DNA of 64,000 nucleotides from Planctomycetota bacterium (GTDB taxonomy: Bacteria > Planctomycetota > UBA1135 > UBA2386). Shown here in pieces: positions 28,365 to 36,129 of this stretch. Within the stretch, counting starts at the first letter, position 1, and each line of letters opens with the position of its first letter. The DNA is taken from positions 230,815 through 294,814 of the forward strand of contig JACKIB010000005.1 in assembly GCA_020638695.1 (NCBI GenBank). Direction: 5' to 3'. The notes under the pieces were generated by a model, which had not been told where the DNA came from, did not search any database, and was given only the letters and a program-made list of their open reading frames with translations. A program made the translations under genes and the position numbers.

Positions 28365-29495
28365 TCAGTACTTCATCCGCACGACCGGCATGTAGGTCTG
28401 GTTGAGCGATCCGCCGGAAGTCGCAGTGACCGGTGCGGCCCAGGTCCACTGGGTCCCCTGGAGCACGATCGGCTGGGCCAGGAAATCGGCGTATCCGGCG
28501 CGGGTCAGCTCGAACTGGTTGCGCGTCGGCTCGGTGTAGGCGGCTTGCGTGTAGAGCGTCAGCCCCACCGCGGCAGGGACGTACGGCGTGTAGAGCTTCT
28601 GGCTGGGGAAGTTGAACGAGCCGCTGTTGGTCGCCGGCGTGGTACCCAGCAGAACCACGAAGATGCTCGGCCCGAGGTAGTAGAAGTTGCACGGGTTGCC
28701 GATGTCGACGCCGGTCTTGCTCCCGGTCAGGCTGACGCCGAACGCGGTGAGGGTGTTCGCCGGGTAGCGATACAGCCACCAGTAGAACTCGAACTTGTCA
28801 TCGGTCGTCGGGTTGCCGGAGTTCTTCGCGTAGGTGCGCAGCACCGGCACGCAGAACGGTCCAGAGGTGTGCGGGCTGTTGAGGCAGTTGTTGGTGCCGA
28901 CGTTCACCGAGCCGCCGCCGACACTCGTGGTCGAGTAGACGCCGTCGAGGTAGTAGGTGCTGTAGCCGGTCCAGGCTGCGTTGTTGGCCAGCGTTCCGCC
29001 ACTGAACTGGAAGTCCAGGACGATGTCCTGGGTGCCGGTGTACAGCCAGGTGCTGCTGAACGGCATGTTCACTTCGGTGGCCCAGGTGTGCGGTGAGTTG
29101 GTCGCTCCGCTGTAGGTCGGCCAGGACATCTGTTGGTTGAATACCACCTTGGCGTTGGTCGACAGGTTGGCGGCGAACGTCGGGCTGGCCGAAGCGTAGG
29201 CGACCTCGTCGACGGTCAACTGCACGTTGCTCCAAGTGCGGCCGGCAAAGTAGCTGCTGCCGGAGCGACCCCCGTCGAGGCGGAACGACGCCTCGCCGAA
29301 CACCCGGACTTGTGCGTTGTGCTCGTTGTTGAAGATCTGCGCGCGCATGGAGTCGCGCGAGCCGAAGTACAGGCTGTAGCTGCTCGATTCGGCGGTAAGC
29401 AGTCCACCGGGGATCGTCGCGTAGGACTGTGCGGCAGCGGTGGTCGCGAGGGAGAGGAGTGAAAGCGATGTCGTGAGTGCGAGCGAGCGGTGCAT
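28365..29495 (-). CDS. Secreted protein of unknown function with planctomycete-type C-terminal segment
   Basis: Start ATG at 29495 has AGGAG 6 nt upstream; the longer frame is rejected. The protein is 376 aa with a signal peptide ending TTAAAQ. The mature part is rich in Ser, Thr, Tyr, Asn and Gly, typical of beta-sandwich extracellular proteins. It ends with a segment (LTLYTQAAYTEPTRNQFELT) similar to the end of the 548 aa secreted protein encoded at 30740-32386. Four or so cysteines could form disulfides. I recognise no enzyme. It probably decorates the cell surface or outer membrane. Confidence 0.78.
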   Translation of the reverse strand: MHRSLALTTSLSLLSLATTAAAQSYATIPGGLLTAESSSYSLYFGSRDSMRAQIFNNEHNAQVRVFGEASFRLDGGRSGSSYFAGRTWSNVQLTVDEVAYASASPTFAANLSTNAKVVFNQQMSWPTYSGATNSPHTWATEVNMPFSSTWLYTGTQDIVLDFQFSGGTLANNAAWTGYSTYYLDGVYSTTSVGGGSVNVGTNNCLNSPHTSGPFCVPVLRTYAKNSGNPTTDDKFEFYWWLYRYPANTLTAFGVSLTGSKTGVDIGNPCNFYYLGPSIFVVLLGTTPATNSGSFNFPSQKLYTPYVPAAVGLTLYTQAAYTEPTRNQFELTRAGYADFLAQPIVLQGTQWTWAAPVTATSGGSLNQTYMPVVRMKY

Positions 29496-29725
29496 TGGAG
29501 ACTCCTGTCTCGAGGGGGTGGGGCGTCGGGGCAGCGGCCCCGACAAGCCGGTTCAGGCTACCGCGCCGCCTCTGCGCCAGGAAGGTCCGGTGTGGGCGGT
29601 GGAAATCGCGACCCCGTGGAGATCGGCGCGCTTGGGCTGGCCGCGCAGCGCGCATGCGGCGAGTCCAGGAAAACTCTGGATCCCAGTGTCACCTCCAGCC
29701 GTGCCGCGGCACGGGGGGATGTCCG

Positions 29726-30649
29726 ATGCCGTCGATTCTCCACGAACTGCTGGTCGCGCTGTTCCGCGGCTCCCCGGCCCTGATCGTGCGCCTGTTGGCG
29801 CGAGTCGGTGTGGCCGTGCCGGACCACTCCGCCGTGGAGCTGCGCGACGCCACACTCCCGGATCCGGTGCCGCCGGAGCGCCGGGCCGACGCGGTGCTCG
29901 CGCTGCTCGATGGCGGGGTCGTGTACGCGGTCGTGGTCGAGGTGCAGCTGCATCGCGACGACGACAAGCCCTGGGTCTGGCCGGTCTACCTGACGCATGT
30001 GCGCCAGCGGGAGCGGTGCCCCGTGCTGTTGGTGGTCGTCGCTCCGGATCAGTCTGTGGCCGACTGGGCGCGGCAGCCGATCGTGCTCGGTCCGGCGACA
30101 CAGTTGCGGCCGTTGGTTCTGGGACCGCGCGAGATTCCCAGACCGGACGATGTCCAGTCCGACCAGGGGGAGCCGGCGCTCGCCGTACTCTCGGCACTGG
30201 CGCACGCCGCGACCGATGGGTCAGGCGAGGTTGCGAAGCTGGGGATCCGCGCCGCGCACCTGCTCGACGATGGGCACGGGTCCGAGTACGCTGACCTGAT
30301 CCTCGCGTCCCTAGGTCCCCGGCTGCAGGCAGCCGTAGGAGAATGGATGAAGACCGACTACCCGTACCAGTCCACGTTCGCCAAGGAGTACTTTGCTCGT
30401 GGGCTGGAGGAAGGTCTCGAGGAGGGTCGCGAAGAAGGCCGCGAGGAAGGTCGTGAAGAAGGCCGCGACGGCGCGCGCAGAGAGGCCGTCCAGCTGCGTC
30501 TCCAGGCACTCGGGATCGAGCTCGGCCCGGTCCGTGCCGCCGGACTCGCCGCGACGCGTGGTGCGCAGCTGGAGGCCCTGGTCGCCGCGGTGCTCGCTGC
30601 GCGGGAAGGGTCCACGCTGTGCGCCGTGCTGGATCGTCTGCTGCCCTGA
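29726..30649 (+). CDS. Rpn-family PD-(D/E)XK nuclease/transposase-like protein
   Basis: Start ATG at 29726 follows a G-rich ribosome-binding site (ACGGGGGGAT) and gives 307 aa. The N-terminal 120 residues fit the Rpn (recombination-promoting nuclease) fold: a helical start, ERRADAVLAL for the catalytic Asp strand, and VVYAVVVEVQLHRD for the E-x-Q/K strand. A four-residue (L/R)EEG repeat occurs at about residues 227-247, encoded by a near-perfect 12 nt repeat, followed by a helical tail. Rpn proteins often carry such repeats and vary in number between strains. It sits alone between secreted-protein genes on the opposite strand. Confidence 0.8.
   Translation: MPSILHELLVALFRGSPALIVRLLARVGVAVPDHSAVELRDATLPDPVPPERRADAVLALLDGGVVYAVVVEVQLHRDDDKPWVWPVYLTHVRQRERCPVLLVVVAPDQSVADWARQPIVLGPATQLRPLVLGPREIPRPDDVQSDQGEPALAVLSALAHAATDGSGEVAKLGIRAAHLLDDGHGSEYADLILASLGPRLQAAVGEWMKTDYPYQSTFAKEYFARGLEEGLEEGREEGREEGREEGRDGARREAVQLRLQALGIELGPVRAAGLAATRGAQLEALVAAVLAAREGSTLCAVLDRLLP
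30404..30466 (+). repeat. In-frame 12-bp tandem repeat encoding (L/R)EEG
   Basis: About five copies of a GARGARGGYCKY-type unit inside the Rpn-family gene. Copies three to five are nearly identical, so copy-number change by slippage is plausible and would keep the frame. Confidence 0.7.
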
Positions 30650-30652
30650 TCG

Positions 30653-30690
30653 GCGCGACATCCCTGCGCGACATCCCTGCGCGAATCCCC
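30653..30690. repeat. 13-bp direct tandem repeat
   Basis: GCGCGACATCCCT occurs twice head to tail, with a third degenerate copy, immediately after the Rpn gene's stop codon. It is too short and too few for a CRISPR array. Confidence 0.6.
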
Positions 30691-30697
30691 AAGGGCA

Positions 30698-30726
30698 GCG
30701 CGCCGGCGAGTATCCCGCCGGCGCGC
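30698..30726. terminator. Perfect 11-bp stem-loop between convergent genes
   Basis: GCGCGCCGGCG and CGCCGGCGCGC with loop AGTATCC form a very stable hairpin between the convergent Rpn-type gene and the 548 aa secreted protein gene. No T tract follows, as is usual in very GC-rich genomes. It is probably a bidirectional terminator. Confidence 0.6.
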
Positions 30727-30739
30727 CGCGTCCCGCCGA

Positions 30740-32386
30740 CTACAGGTAGAGCCGGGCGCGGTTCGACAGCGCGAAGCCGCCGACTGCCGCGGAGTCCAGG
30801 ATCCCGTACTGGAAGTAGACCCAGGTGGTGCACCCGCCCGGACCGAGCACGAACGTGCGCTTGGCGTTGCAGCACGGGTTCACGATCACCGGCGGCGGCA
30901 TGTAGTTGTTGGCCCACAGGGTCCCGCAGGCGAACGGCGAGGCGAAGGTCGAGCTCAAGGTCCACAGCAGGAAGGCCGGGGCGCCGGGCCGAGCCTGCTC
31001 GACGCCGACCTCGACGGTGCGCAGCACGGGGGCGCACGGCACGCCGCCGACCGTGATCTCGGGGACACCGCAGGTCCCGGGGCAGCCGACGAAGTCGATG
31101 TCCATCGCGGTCACGTGCAGGCGCTGGTGCACCAGCTCGTAGCTGCTACCGGAGGGGCGGCGGAACGAGACATCGAGGTACTGGAACAGGCCGTTGCCCT
31201 GTGGCCACAGCGTGCTGCGGACGTTCGGCAGGTAGTAGTCGTTGAGGTCGGAGCTGGCCGGGCGCATCTCGGAGTAGAACTGGAACGCGGAGGCGCCGAA
31301 CTTGCGCTGCTTCACCATGAGCCGCCCGGAGCAGTACTCCCGGTAGATCGCGAACACGCTGCGGCCGGCGGCGAGCGCGTAGCTGTTCTTCGGCTCGTTG
31401 CTGCCTACGTCGGTGCTGGAGAACGCGTAGACCAACATCGGTGCGCTCCAGGCGGCATTGTCGAGGCGGTTGCGGTAGAGCAACTCCCAGTTGGTCACGC
31501 CACCGCTGACCGACACCAAGTGCTTGTAGAGCACGTGCACGTAGTTGAGCGAGTCGGACGCCAGATACCCGTCGTCATCGCGCGGAGAAGTCGGCACACC
31601 GATCTGGTCCTGGGCATACCAGGTCGACGGCTGCTCGAACACGCGGGTGGCGTACTGGCCGTTCCCGGTGTTGTTGTAGAACGACATGTGTACCCGTCCG
31701 CGCATGTCGATCACCATCCGCACGTTCTGCGAGCTGAAGGCGTTCTGCGCGATCGAACCGTGGTTCGTCCAGGCCGGAGCGGCGCCGGTCGGGAAGCTGA
31801 CGAACGCGCTCTGTAGCAGGCGACTGCGCCAGTTCTCGGTGCCATTCTGCGCCGACATGAACACGTAGTCCTTGGGGCCTACGGCGATCGCCATCGAATC
31901 GGTGCGGGTCAGCGTTGTGGCACCGACGTAGGCGGTGATGTCCTGCGGCGCGTGGGTGAAGCTCCCGGAGGTCAAGTCGTAGCAGCGGTACCACTGCTGG
32001 AAGAAGCTCGGGTAGTAGTAGCGTCCCCAGGTGATGTGCAGGTGCCCCGAGGCGGACACGGCCATCGACGCTGTGGTGGTCGGGTTGGTCGTCCCGATTC
32101 CCGAGGCCGAGTCGTTGACCGCCGTGACGAACGTCACCCACGGTGCGGTGGAGGTGTCGTCCGGGCGGCGGCGCAGCACCACGCTACCGTCCTGCAGCAC
32201 GACGGCGGCGAACAGTGCCGTGTTGTGGCGGGCGATGTTGCGGCGCGAGCCCTGCTGGTAGAAGCCGCGGTTGTTGGTGGCGCCGGACAGGTTGAGGACC
32301 TGGCCCTCGGCCAGCGACGGCAGGAACAGCAGCGCGGCGGCTGCCAGGGTGCGGGCGGGGGAGACCAGATCGGTGAGGTGGTTCAT
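30740..32386 (-). CDS. Secreted beta-propeller-like protein with planctomycete-type C-terminal domain
   Basis: Start ATG at 32386 gives 548 aa with a signal peptide (hydrophobic about 12-24, cleavage near LAEGQ); the 128-residue upstream extension is Arg/Pro-rich shadow. The main part has repeated strands of the kind VSASGHLHITWG, VIDMRGRVHMSFYNN and SDSLNYVHVLYKH, suggesting a BNR/sialidase-like or similar propeller without recognised catalytic residues. A cysteine-rich C-terminal domain (from GCPGTCG, about residue 430) ends VYFQYGILDSAAVGGFALSN, a pattern I associate with planctomycete secreted proteins. Function unknown. Confidence 0.78.
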   Translation of the reverse strand: MNHLTDLVSPARTLAAAALLFLPSLAEGQVLNLSGATNNRGFYQQGSRRNIARHNTALFAAVVLQDGSVVLRRRPDDTSTAPWVTFVTAVNDSASGIGTTNPTTTASMAVSASGHLHITWGRYYYPSFFQQWYRCYDLTSGSFTHAPQDITAYVGATTLTRTDSMAIAVGPKDYVFMSAQNGTENWRSRLLQSAFVSFPTGAAPAWTNHGSIAQNAFSSQNVRMVIDMRGRVHMSFYNNTGNGQYATRVFEQPSTWYAQDQIGVPTSPRDDDGYLASDSLNYVHVLYKHLVSVSGGVTNWELLYRNRLDNAAWSAPMLVYAFSSTDVGSNEPKNSYALAAGRSVFAIYREYCSGRLMVKQRKFGASAFQFYSEMRPASSDLNDYYLPNVRSTLWPQGNGLFQYLDVSFRRPSGSSYELVHQRLHVTAMDIDFVGCPGTCGVPEITVGGVPCAPVLRTVEVGVEQARPGAPAFLLWTLSSTFASPFACGTLWANNYMPPPVIVNPCCNAKRTFVLGPGGCTTWVYFQYGILDSAAVGGFALSNRARLYL

Positions 32387-32818
32387 CGTTAGCGTCTTGG
32401 GGTTGCAAGGCCGCGGCGGCTTGCCCCGGCTCGTCTCCCTCACCGCCACCCGAGGGGCTGACCGGACAAGGCATGGAGAGAAAATCTCGAACGGGGCTGC
32501 TCGGGCTCGAATTCGCCGCCGCCCGGGCCGCCCCCGGACCCCCGTGGCATGGGTGCGATCGGTGACCCGCGCCCCTCGACTCGGCGCACTTGGGCCTCTC
32601 CGTGGGACCGAAGGGTCCGTTCCGGTCCCTGCCTTTCGCGCGATTCGACCGCGAGCCACCTGGTTGCAGGTGTCTGCGACCGCACGCCAGGCGACGAGCC
32701 CGCCGAAGCGCACAGGGTCGCAGACGCGAGAGGGCGATCGACTCTGACGCGGCGGGTAGGTGCGAGCCATCGCGGGTCGGCCCAGGTCGGTCGAGCGTGG
32801 GCGCCGGATCCCGGTCCG
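32387..32818. other. 432-bp intergenic region with hairpins
   Basis: No gene is supported here. It contains CACCTG-GTTG-CAGGTG (32657-32672) and a 10 bp inverted repeat, GTCTGCGACC (32672-32681) with GGTCGCAGAC (32716-32725). Both lie downstream of the fdhD stop on the minus strand and could form its terminator. The remainder is presumed upstream region of the secreted propeller gene, but I see no clear promoter box or Shine-Dalgarno for it. Confidence 0.5.
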
Positions 32819-33622
32819 TCAGTCCAACCGCCCGCCGTCGCAGTACACCCGTCGCCGCCCCTGCCGCAGGAACCCGACCAGGGTCGCCCCGGACGCCGCG
32901 CACAGGTCGTGGCTCAGCGCGGTCGGTGCCGAGATCGACAGGATCACCGGGATCCCCACCCGCAGGCACTTGATCACCAGGTCGTAGCCGGCCCTCCCCG
33001 ACAGCAGCGCGATGCCGCGCCGCAGGTCCGCACCGCGGCGCGCCGCCGCGCCGATCGCCTTGTCGAGAGCGTTGTGGCGACCGACGTCCTCGCCGGCTCC
33101 GAGCAGTGTGCCGTCGGCCGCGTGGAGTGCGGCGCCATGGCATGCGCCGGTGGCGGTGAACAATGCCTGTCGCGCCTCGAAGCCGGCGCGCAGCGACTCC
33201 AGCGCTGCGGCGTCGAGGCGTGGCACGCCGGGTAGCAGCGGGAGCGTCCCTTCCAGCAGTTCGTCGGCGTCCGTCAACCCGCAGATCCCGCACGAGCTGC
33301 GGATCTCGTGGGTTCGGGTCAAGCGGCCGCGCACCACCGCGTCGAGCGGGCCGCGCAGCGTGAGCTCCAACGTGTCGGCGCGCAGCGCCGTGGGGTCGCC
33401 CGGGCTGAACCGGTGGGCGAGCACGGCGTCGTGGTTTGCGATCACCCCCTCGCCGAGCAGGAACCCGATCGCCAGGTCGAGGTCTGCGCCGGGCGTGCGC
33501 ATGGTCAGCAGTCGATGTTCGCCGACCACCAGCTGCAGTGGTTCCTCGCGCACCAGCAGGTCCTCGCTGCCGTCCGCCAACCGCCGAGCGGTCGCGCCGG
33601 TCGGAATCGGGGGCTCGCTCAT
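32819..33622 (-). CDS. fdhD: Formate dehydrogenase accessory sulfurtransferase FdhD
   Basis: A 267 aa FdhD, which transfers sulfur to the molybdenum or tungsten cofactor needed by formate dehydrogenase. Start ATG at 33622 is set by family alignment. The open frame runs far upstream but in shadow composition. The catalytic CxxC is at C111-C114 in SSCGICG, and the C-terminal nucleotide/cofactor-binding part contains GAGEDVGRHNALDKAIG and SGRAGYDLVIKC, all canonical. No formate dehydrogenase is in the window. A TAGCGT box lies 7 nt before the ATG with no Shine-Dalgarno. Confidence 0.95.
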   Translation of the reverse strand: MSEPPIPTGATARRLADGSEDLLVREEPLQLVVGEHRLLTMRTPGADLDLAIGFLLGEGVIANHDAVLAHRFSPGDPTALRADTLELTLRGPLDAVVRGRLTRTHEIRSSCGICGLTDADELLEGTLPLLPGVPRLDAAALESLRAGFEARQALFTATGACHGAALHAADGTLLGAGEDVGRHNALDKAIGAAARRGADLRRGIALLSGRAGYDLVIKCLRVGIPVILSISAPTALSHDLCAASGATLVGFLRQGRRRVYCDGGRLD

Positions 33623-33629
33623 CGGGTGC

Positions 33630-33635
33630 ACGCTA
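33630..33635 (-). promoter_or_regulatory. Candidate -10 box (TAGCGT), leaderless spacing
   Basis: TAGCGT on the minus strand, 7 nt before the fdhD ATG, leaving no room for a ribosome-binding site. Confidence 0.4.
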
Positions 33636-33940
33636 CCCCCCGAGGACCCACGCAGGAATCGGGGCGGAGCGAATGTGCTTGCTGGCCGGGCAATGCGGCC
33701 AGGGCGCCATCGGGTTGCTGCGATCGCGTGCACCACCTCCCGGGTGGCTCGGCCCCTGGCGTCCACCGGTTGCGACCGACTCCCGGATCGCGTGGACAGG
33801 TCGGTGTCCGCCACGAGGCGTCGCCCCCGGTGCGATCCAATGGCAGGCCCCTGACCGGCCACGTCGGTACACGACTGCGAGCGCCCGACCACCTGTCCCG
33901 ATTGTTGCGCTCCGACGGTGCCCGGCAGCGAGCCGCACGC

Positions 33941-33946
33941 TACCTT
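33941..33946 (+). promoter_or_regulatory. Candidate -10 box (TACCTT), near-leaderless spacing
   Basis: TACCTT, 9 nt before the ATG of the nucleoside transporter gene; no Shine-Dalgarno is present between them. Confidence 0.4.
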
Positions 33947-33955
33947 CGGCGCCCG

Positions 33956-35299
33956 ATGTTGCGCCTCGTGTCGCTGTCCGGCGTGTTGGTGATCCTCGCC
34001 ATCCTGCTGGTCTGCTCGAAGAACCGCCGCGCGATCCGGTGGCGTCTGGTGGGCACCGGGTTGGCGATCCAGCTGGTGCTCGGGTTGACGTTCCTGTCCT
34101 GGCAGGGTGGGCGTGACGGGGTGAGCTACCTCGGCGACAGGGTGAAGGAGTTCCTCGGCCAGTCGGCCGAGGGGACCAAGTTCATCTTCGGGCCGCTGGC
34201 CGACTTCAAGATGGTCGAGGGCGCGTTCACTGCCAACGACAAGGTCGACGCACAGACCGGCCTGAACTACGCGGTGTACCGCGACGCCTACCTGGAGCGG
34301 AACGCGCGCGGCAACGCCAAGCGCGACATCGGGTTCGTGTTCGCCACCCAGGTGCTGCCGACACTGATCTTCTTCTCGTCGTTCATGGCGGTGCTCTACT
34401 ACCTGGGGATCATGCAGCGCATCGTGCAGCTGATGGCTGCGGTGATGGCGCGGCTGCTCGGCACCTCGGGATCCGAGTCGCTCTCGGCTTGCGGCAACAT
34501 CTTCGTCGGGCAGACCGAGGCGCCGCTGATGGTGAAGCCGTACCTGCCGCGCATGACGCAGAGCGAGATCCACGCGGTGATGACCGGGGGCTACTGCACG
34601 ATAGCCGGTGGGGTGTTCGCGCTGTACGTCGCCTACGGGGTGCCCGCCGGCCACCTGATGGTTGCCAGTGTCATGGCGGTGCCGGCGGGGTTGGTGTGCA
34701 CCAAGATGATGTGGCCCGAGACCGAGGCCAGCGAGACCATGGGGAAGGTCGTCACCACGGCGCGCAGCGAGTCGCGCAGCGTGGTGGAGGCCGCTGCCAG
34801 CGGGGCGGCCGACGGGCTCAAGTTGGCGCTCAACGTCGGCGCGATGCTGATCGCCTTCCTCGGGTTGGTGGCGGTGATCAACTGGGGATTCAGTGCGGTG
34901 CAGGTCGGCGGCGCGCCGCTCACGCTCGAGCGGATGCTCGGCTGGCTGTTCTTCCCGGTGGCCGCAGTCATGGGGGTGCAGAGCAGCGAGATCGGCATTC
35001 TGGCGGAGCTGCTCGGCAAGAAGATCGTGCTGACCGAGCTGCTGGCGTACAAGGATCTCGGCCCGATGATCCAGAAGCACGAGATCTCGCCGCGGACCGG
35101 GATGATCGCGTCGTTCGCGCTGTGCGGGTTCGCCAACCTCGGGTCGATCGCGATCCAGATCGGTGGATTGTCGGTGATGGCACCCGGGCGGCAGAGCGAG
35201 ATCGCGACGCTGGCGGTGCGGGCGATGTGGACTGGTGCGCTGGCGACCTGCATGACCGCGTGCGTCGCCGGAGCGTTGGGCAGTGAGGCAGGCGGATGA
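33956..35299 (+). CDS. Concentrative nucleoside transporter (CNT/NupC family)
   Basis: A 447 aa polytopic membrane protein with start ATG at 33956; the open frame upstream is antisense to fdhD. It matches the CNT family of Na+ or H+-coupled nucleoside symporters: an N-terminal membrane helix, the SESLSACGNIFVGQTEAPLM re-entrant motif that contacts the nucleoside, and a C-terminal core with SSEIGILAELLGKK and FALCGFANLGSIAIQIGG. It probably imports purine nucleosides, because the next gene (ATGA overlap) is a purine nucleoside phosphorylase. It heads a plus-strand operon of five genes. Confidence 0.93.
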   Translation: MLRLVSLSGVLVILAILLVCSKNRRAIRWRLVGTGLAIQLVLGLTFLSWQGGRDGVSYLGDRVKEFLGQSAEGTKFIFGPLADFKMVEGAFTANDKVDAQTGLNYAVYRDAYLERNARGNAKRDIGFVFATQVLPTLIFFSSFMAVLYYLGIMQRIVQLMAAVMARLLGTSGSESLSACGNIFVGQTEAPLMVKPYLPRMTQSEIHAVMTGGYCTIAGGVFALYVAYGVPAGHLMVASVMAVPAGLVCTKMMWPETEASETMGKVVTTARSESRSVVEAAASGAADGLKLALNVGAMLIAFLGLVAVINWGFSAVQVGGAPLTLERMLGWLFFPVAAVMGVQSSEIGILAELLGKKIVLTELLAYKDLGPMIQKHEISPRTGMIASFALCGFANLGSIAIQIGGLSVMAPGRQSEIATLAVRAMWTGALATCMTACVAGALGSEAGG

Positions 35300-36129
35300 G
35301 GGCCGAGACCGAGACTGCGCGACTCGACGCGGCGGCGCGGGCGCTGACCCAGCTCGACCTCGCCGGCGTAGGGATCGCGCTGGTGCTCGGCAGCGGCTTG
35401 CGTGGCTTCGTCGCACGCCTCGCTGACGCCGTCGAAGTGCCGTTCCACGACGTGCCGCACTGGCCGGTGCCGCGTGTCGAGGGGCACGGTGCCAGCCTGG
35501 TGGTCGGGGTCGCGGCCGGCGTTCGGGTCGCGTGCCTGACCGGGCGAGTACACCTCTACGAGGGCTGGCAGGCGAACGAGGTGGTTCGGCCGGTGCGCAC
35601 GTTGCGGCGCGCCGGGGTGCCGCGCTTCGTGCTGAGCAACGCGGCCGGAGGAATCGGCGAGGACCTCGTCGCGGGCGACCTGATGGTGTTGACCGACCAT
35701 CTCAACCTGACCGGCCGCTCGGCGCTGTGCGGTGCGCACGAGCCGGAACTGGGGCCGCGCTTCCCCGACCAATCGGCGGTGTACGACGCCACATGGCGGG
35801 CGCAGATCCGAGCGCTCGACCCGGCGGTCCGTGCCGGCGTGTACGCCGGGCTGCTCGGCCCGAGCTACGAGACGCCCGCCGAGGTGCGGATGTTGCGCCA
35901 GCTCGGCGCCGACGCGGTGGGCATGAGTACCGTGTTGGAAGCCACCGCGCTGTCGGCGATGGGTGCGCAGGTGGCGGGCATCTCGTTGATCTCCAACCTC
36001 GCCGCCGGGATCTCCGATCGGCCGTTGAGCCACGACGAGGTGATCGCGGCCGGCACCGCTGCTGCGGCGCGCTTCTCCGAGCTGTTGTTCGGACTGTGCG
36101 GGAGCGCAGGAACCCGAGACCATGAGTGA
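35296..36129 (+). CDS. Purine nucleoside phosphorylase (PNP/MTAP type)
   Basis: A 277 aa trimeric-type purine nucleoside phosphorylase, cleaving inosine or guanosine with phosphate into base and ribose-1-phosphate. It shows LVLGSGLRGF, GRVHLYEGW, LSNAAGGI, LLGPSYETPAEVRMLR, VGMSTVLEA and SLISNLAAGI, all family motifs in order. The usual Asn/Glu base-contact region near the C-terminus reads ISNLAAG, which fits 6-oxopurine preference. Its start overlaps the transporter stop (ATGA) and its end overlaps the next start by 8 bp, so co-translation is likely. Hpt can use the released base. Confidence 0.95.
   Translation: MRAETETARLDAAARALTQLDLAGVGIALVLGSGLRGFVARLADAVEVPFHDVPHWPVPRVEGHGASLVVGVAAGVRVACLTGRVHLYEGWQANEVVRPVRTLRRAGVPRFVLSNAAGGIGEDLVAGDLMVLTDHLNLTGRSALCGAHEPELGPRFPDQSAVYDATWRAQIRALDPAVRAGVYAGLLGPSYETPAEVRMLRQLGADAVGMSTVLEATALSAMGAQVAGISLISNLAAGISDRPLSHDEVIAAGTAAAARFSELLFGLCGSAGTRDHE

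Larger units (their letters stand above)
33623..33955. other. 333-bp divergent promoter region
   Basis: Lies between the divergent fdhD and nucleoside-transporter genes. It carries candidate -10 boxes at both ends: TAGCGT on the minus strand at 33630-33635 and TACCTT on the plus strand at 33941-33946. I see no other structure or credible gene between them. Confidence 0.5.

Noticed and set aside
30404..30690. Possible CRISPR-like repeats
   Set aside because: One set is a 12 bp in-frame coding repeat and the other two or three copies of 13 bp with no spacers; no cas genes are present.
33623..35416. N-terminal extension that would make FdhD 865 aa
   Set aside because: The extra residues are antisense to the nucleoside transporter and PNP, and FdhD family length is about 270 aa from the ATG at 33622.
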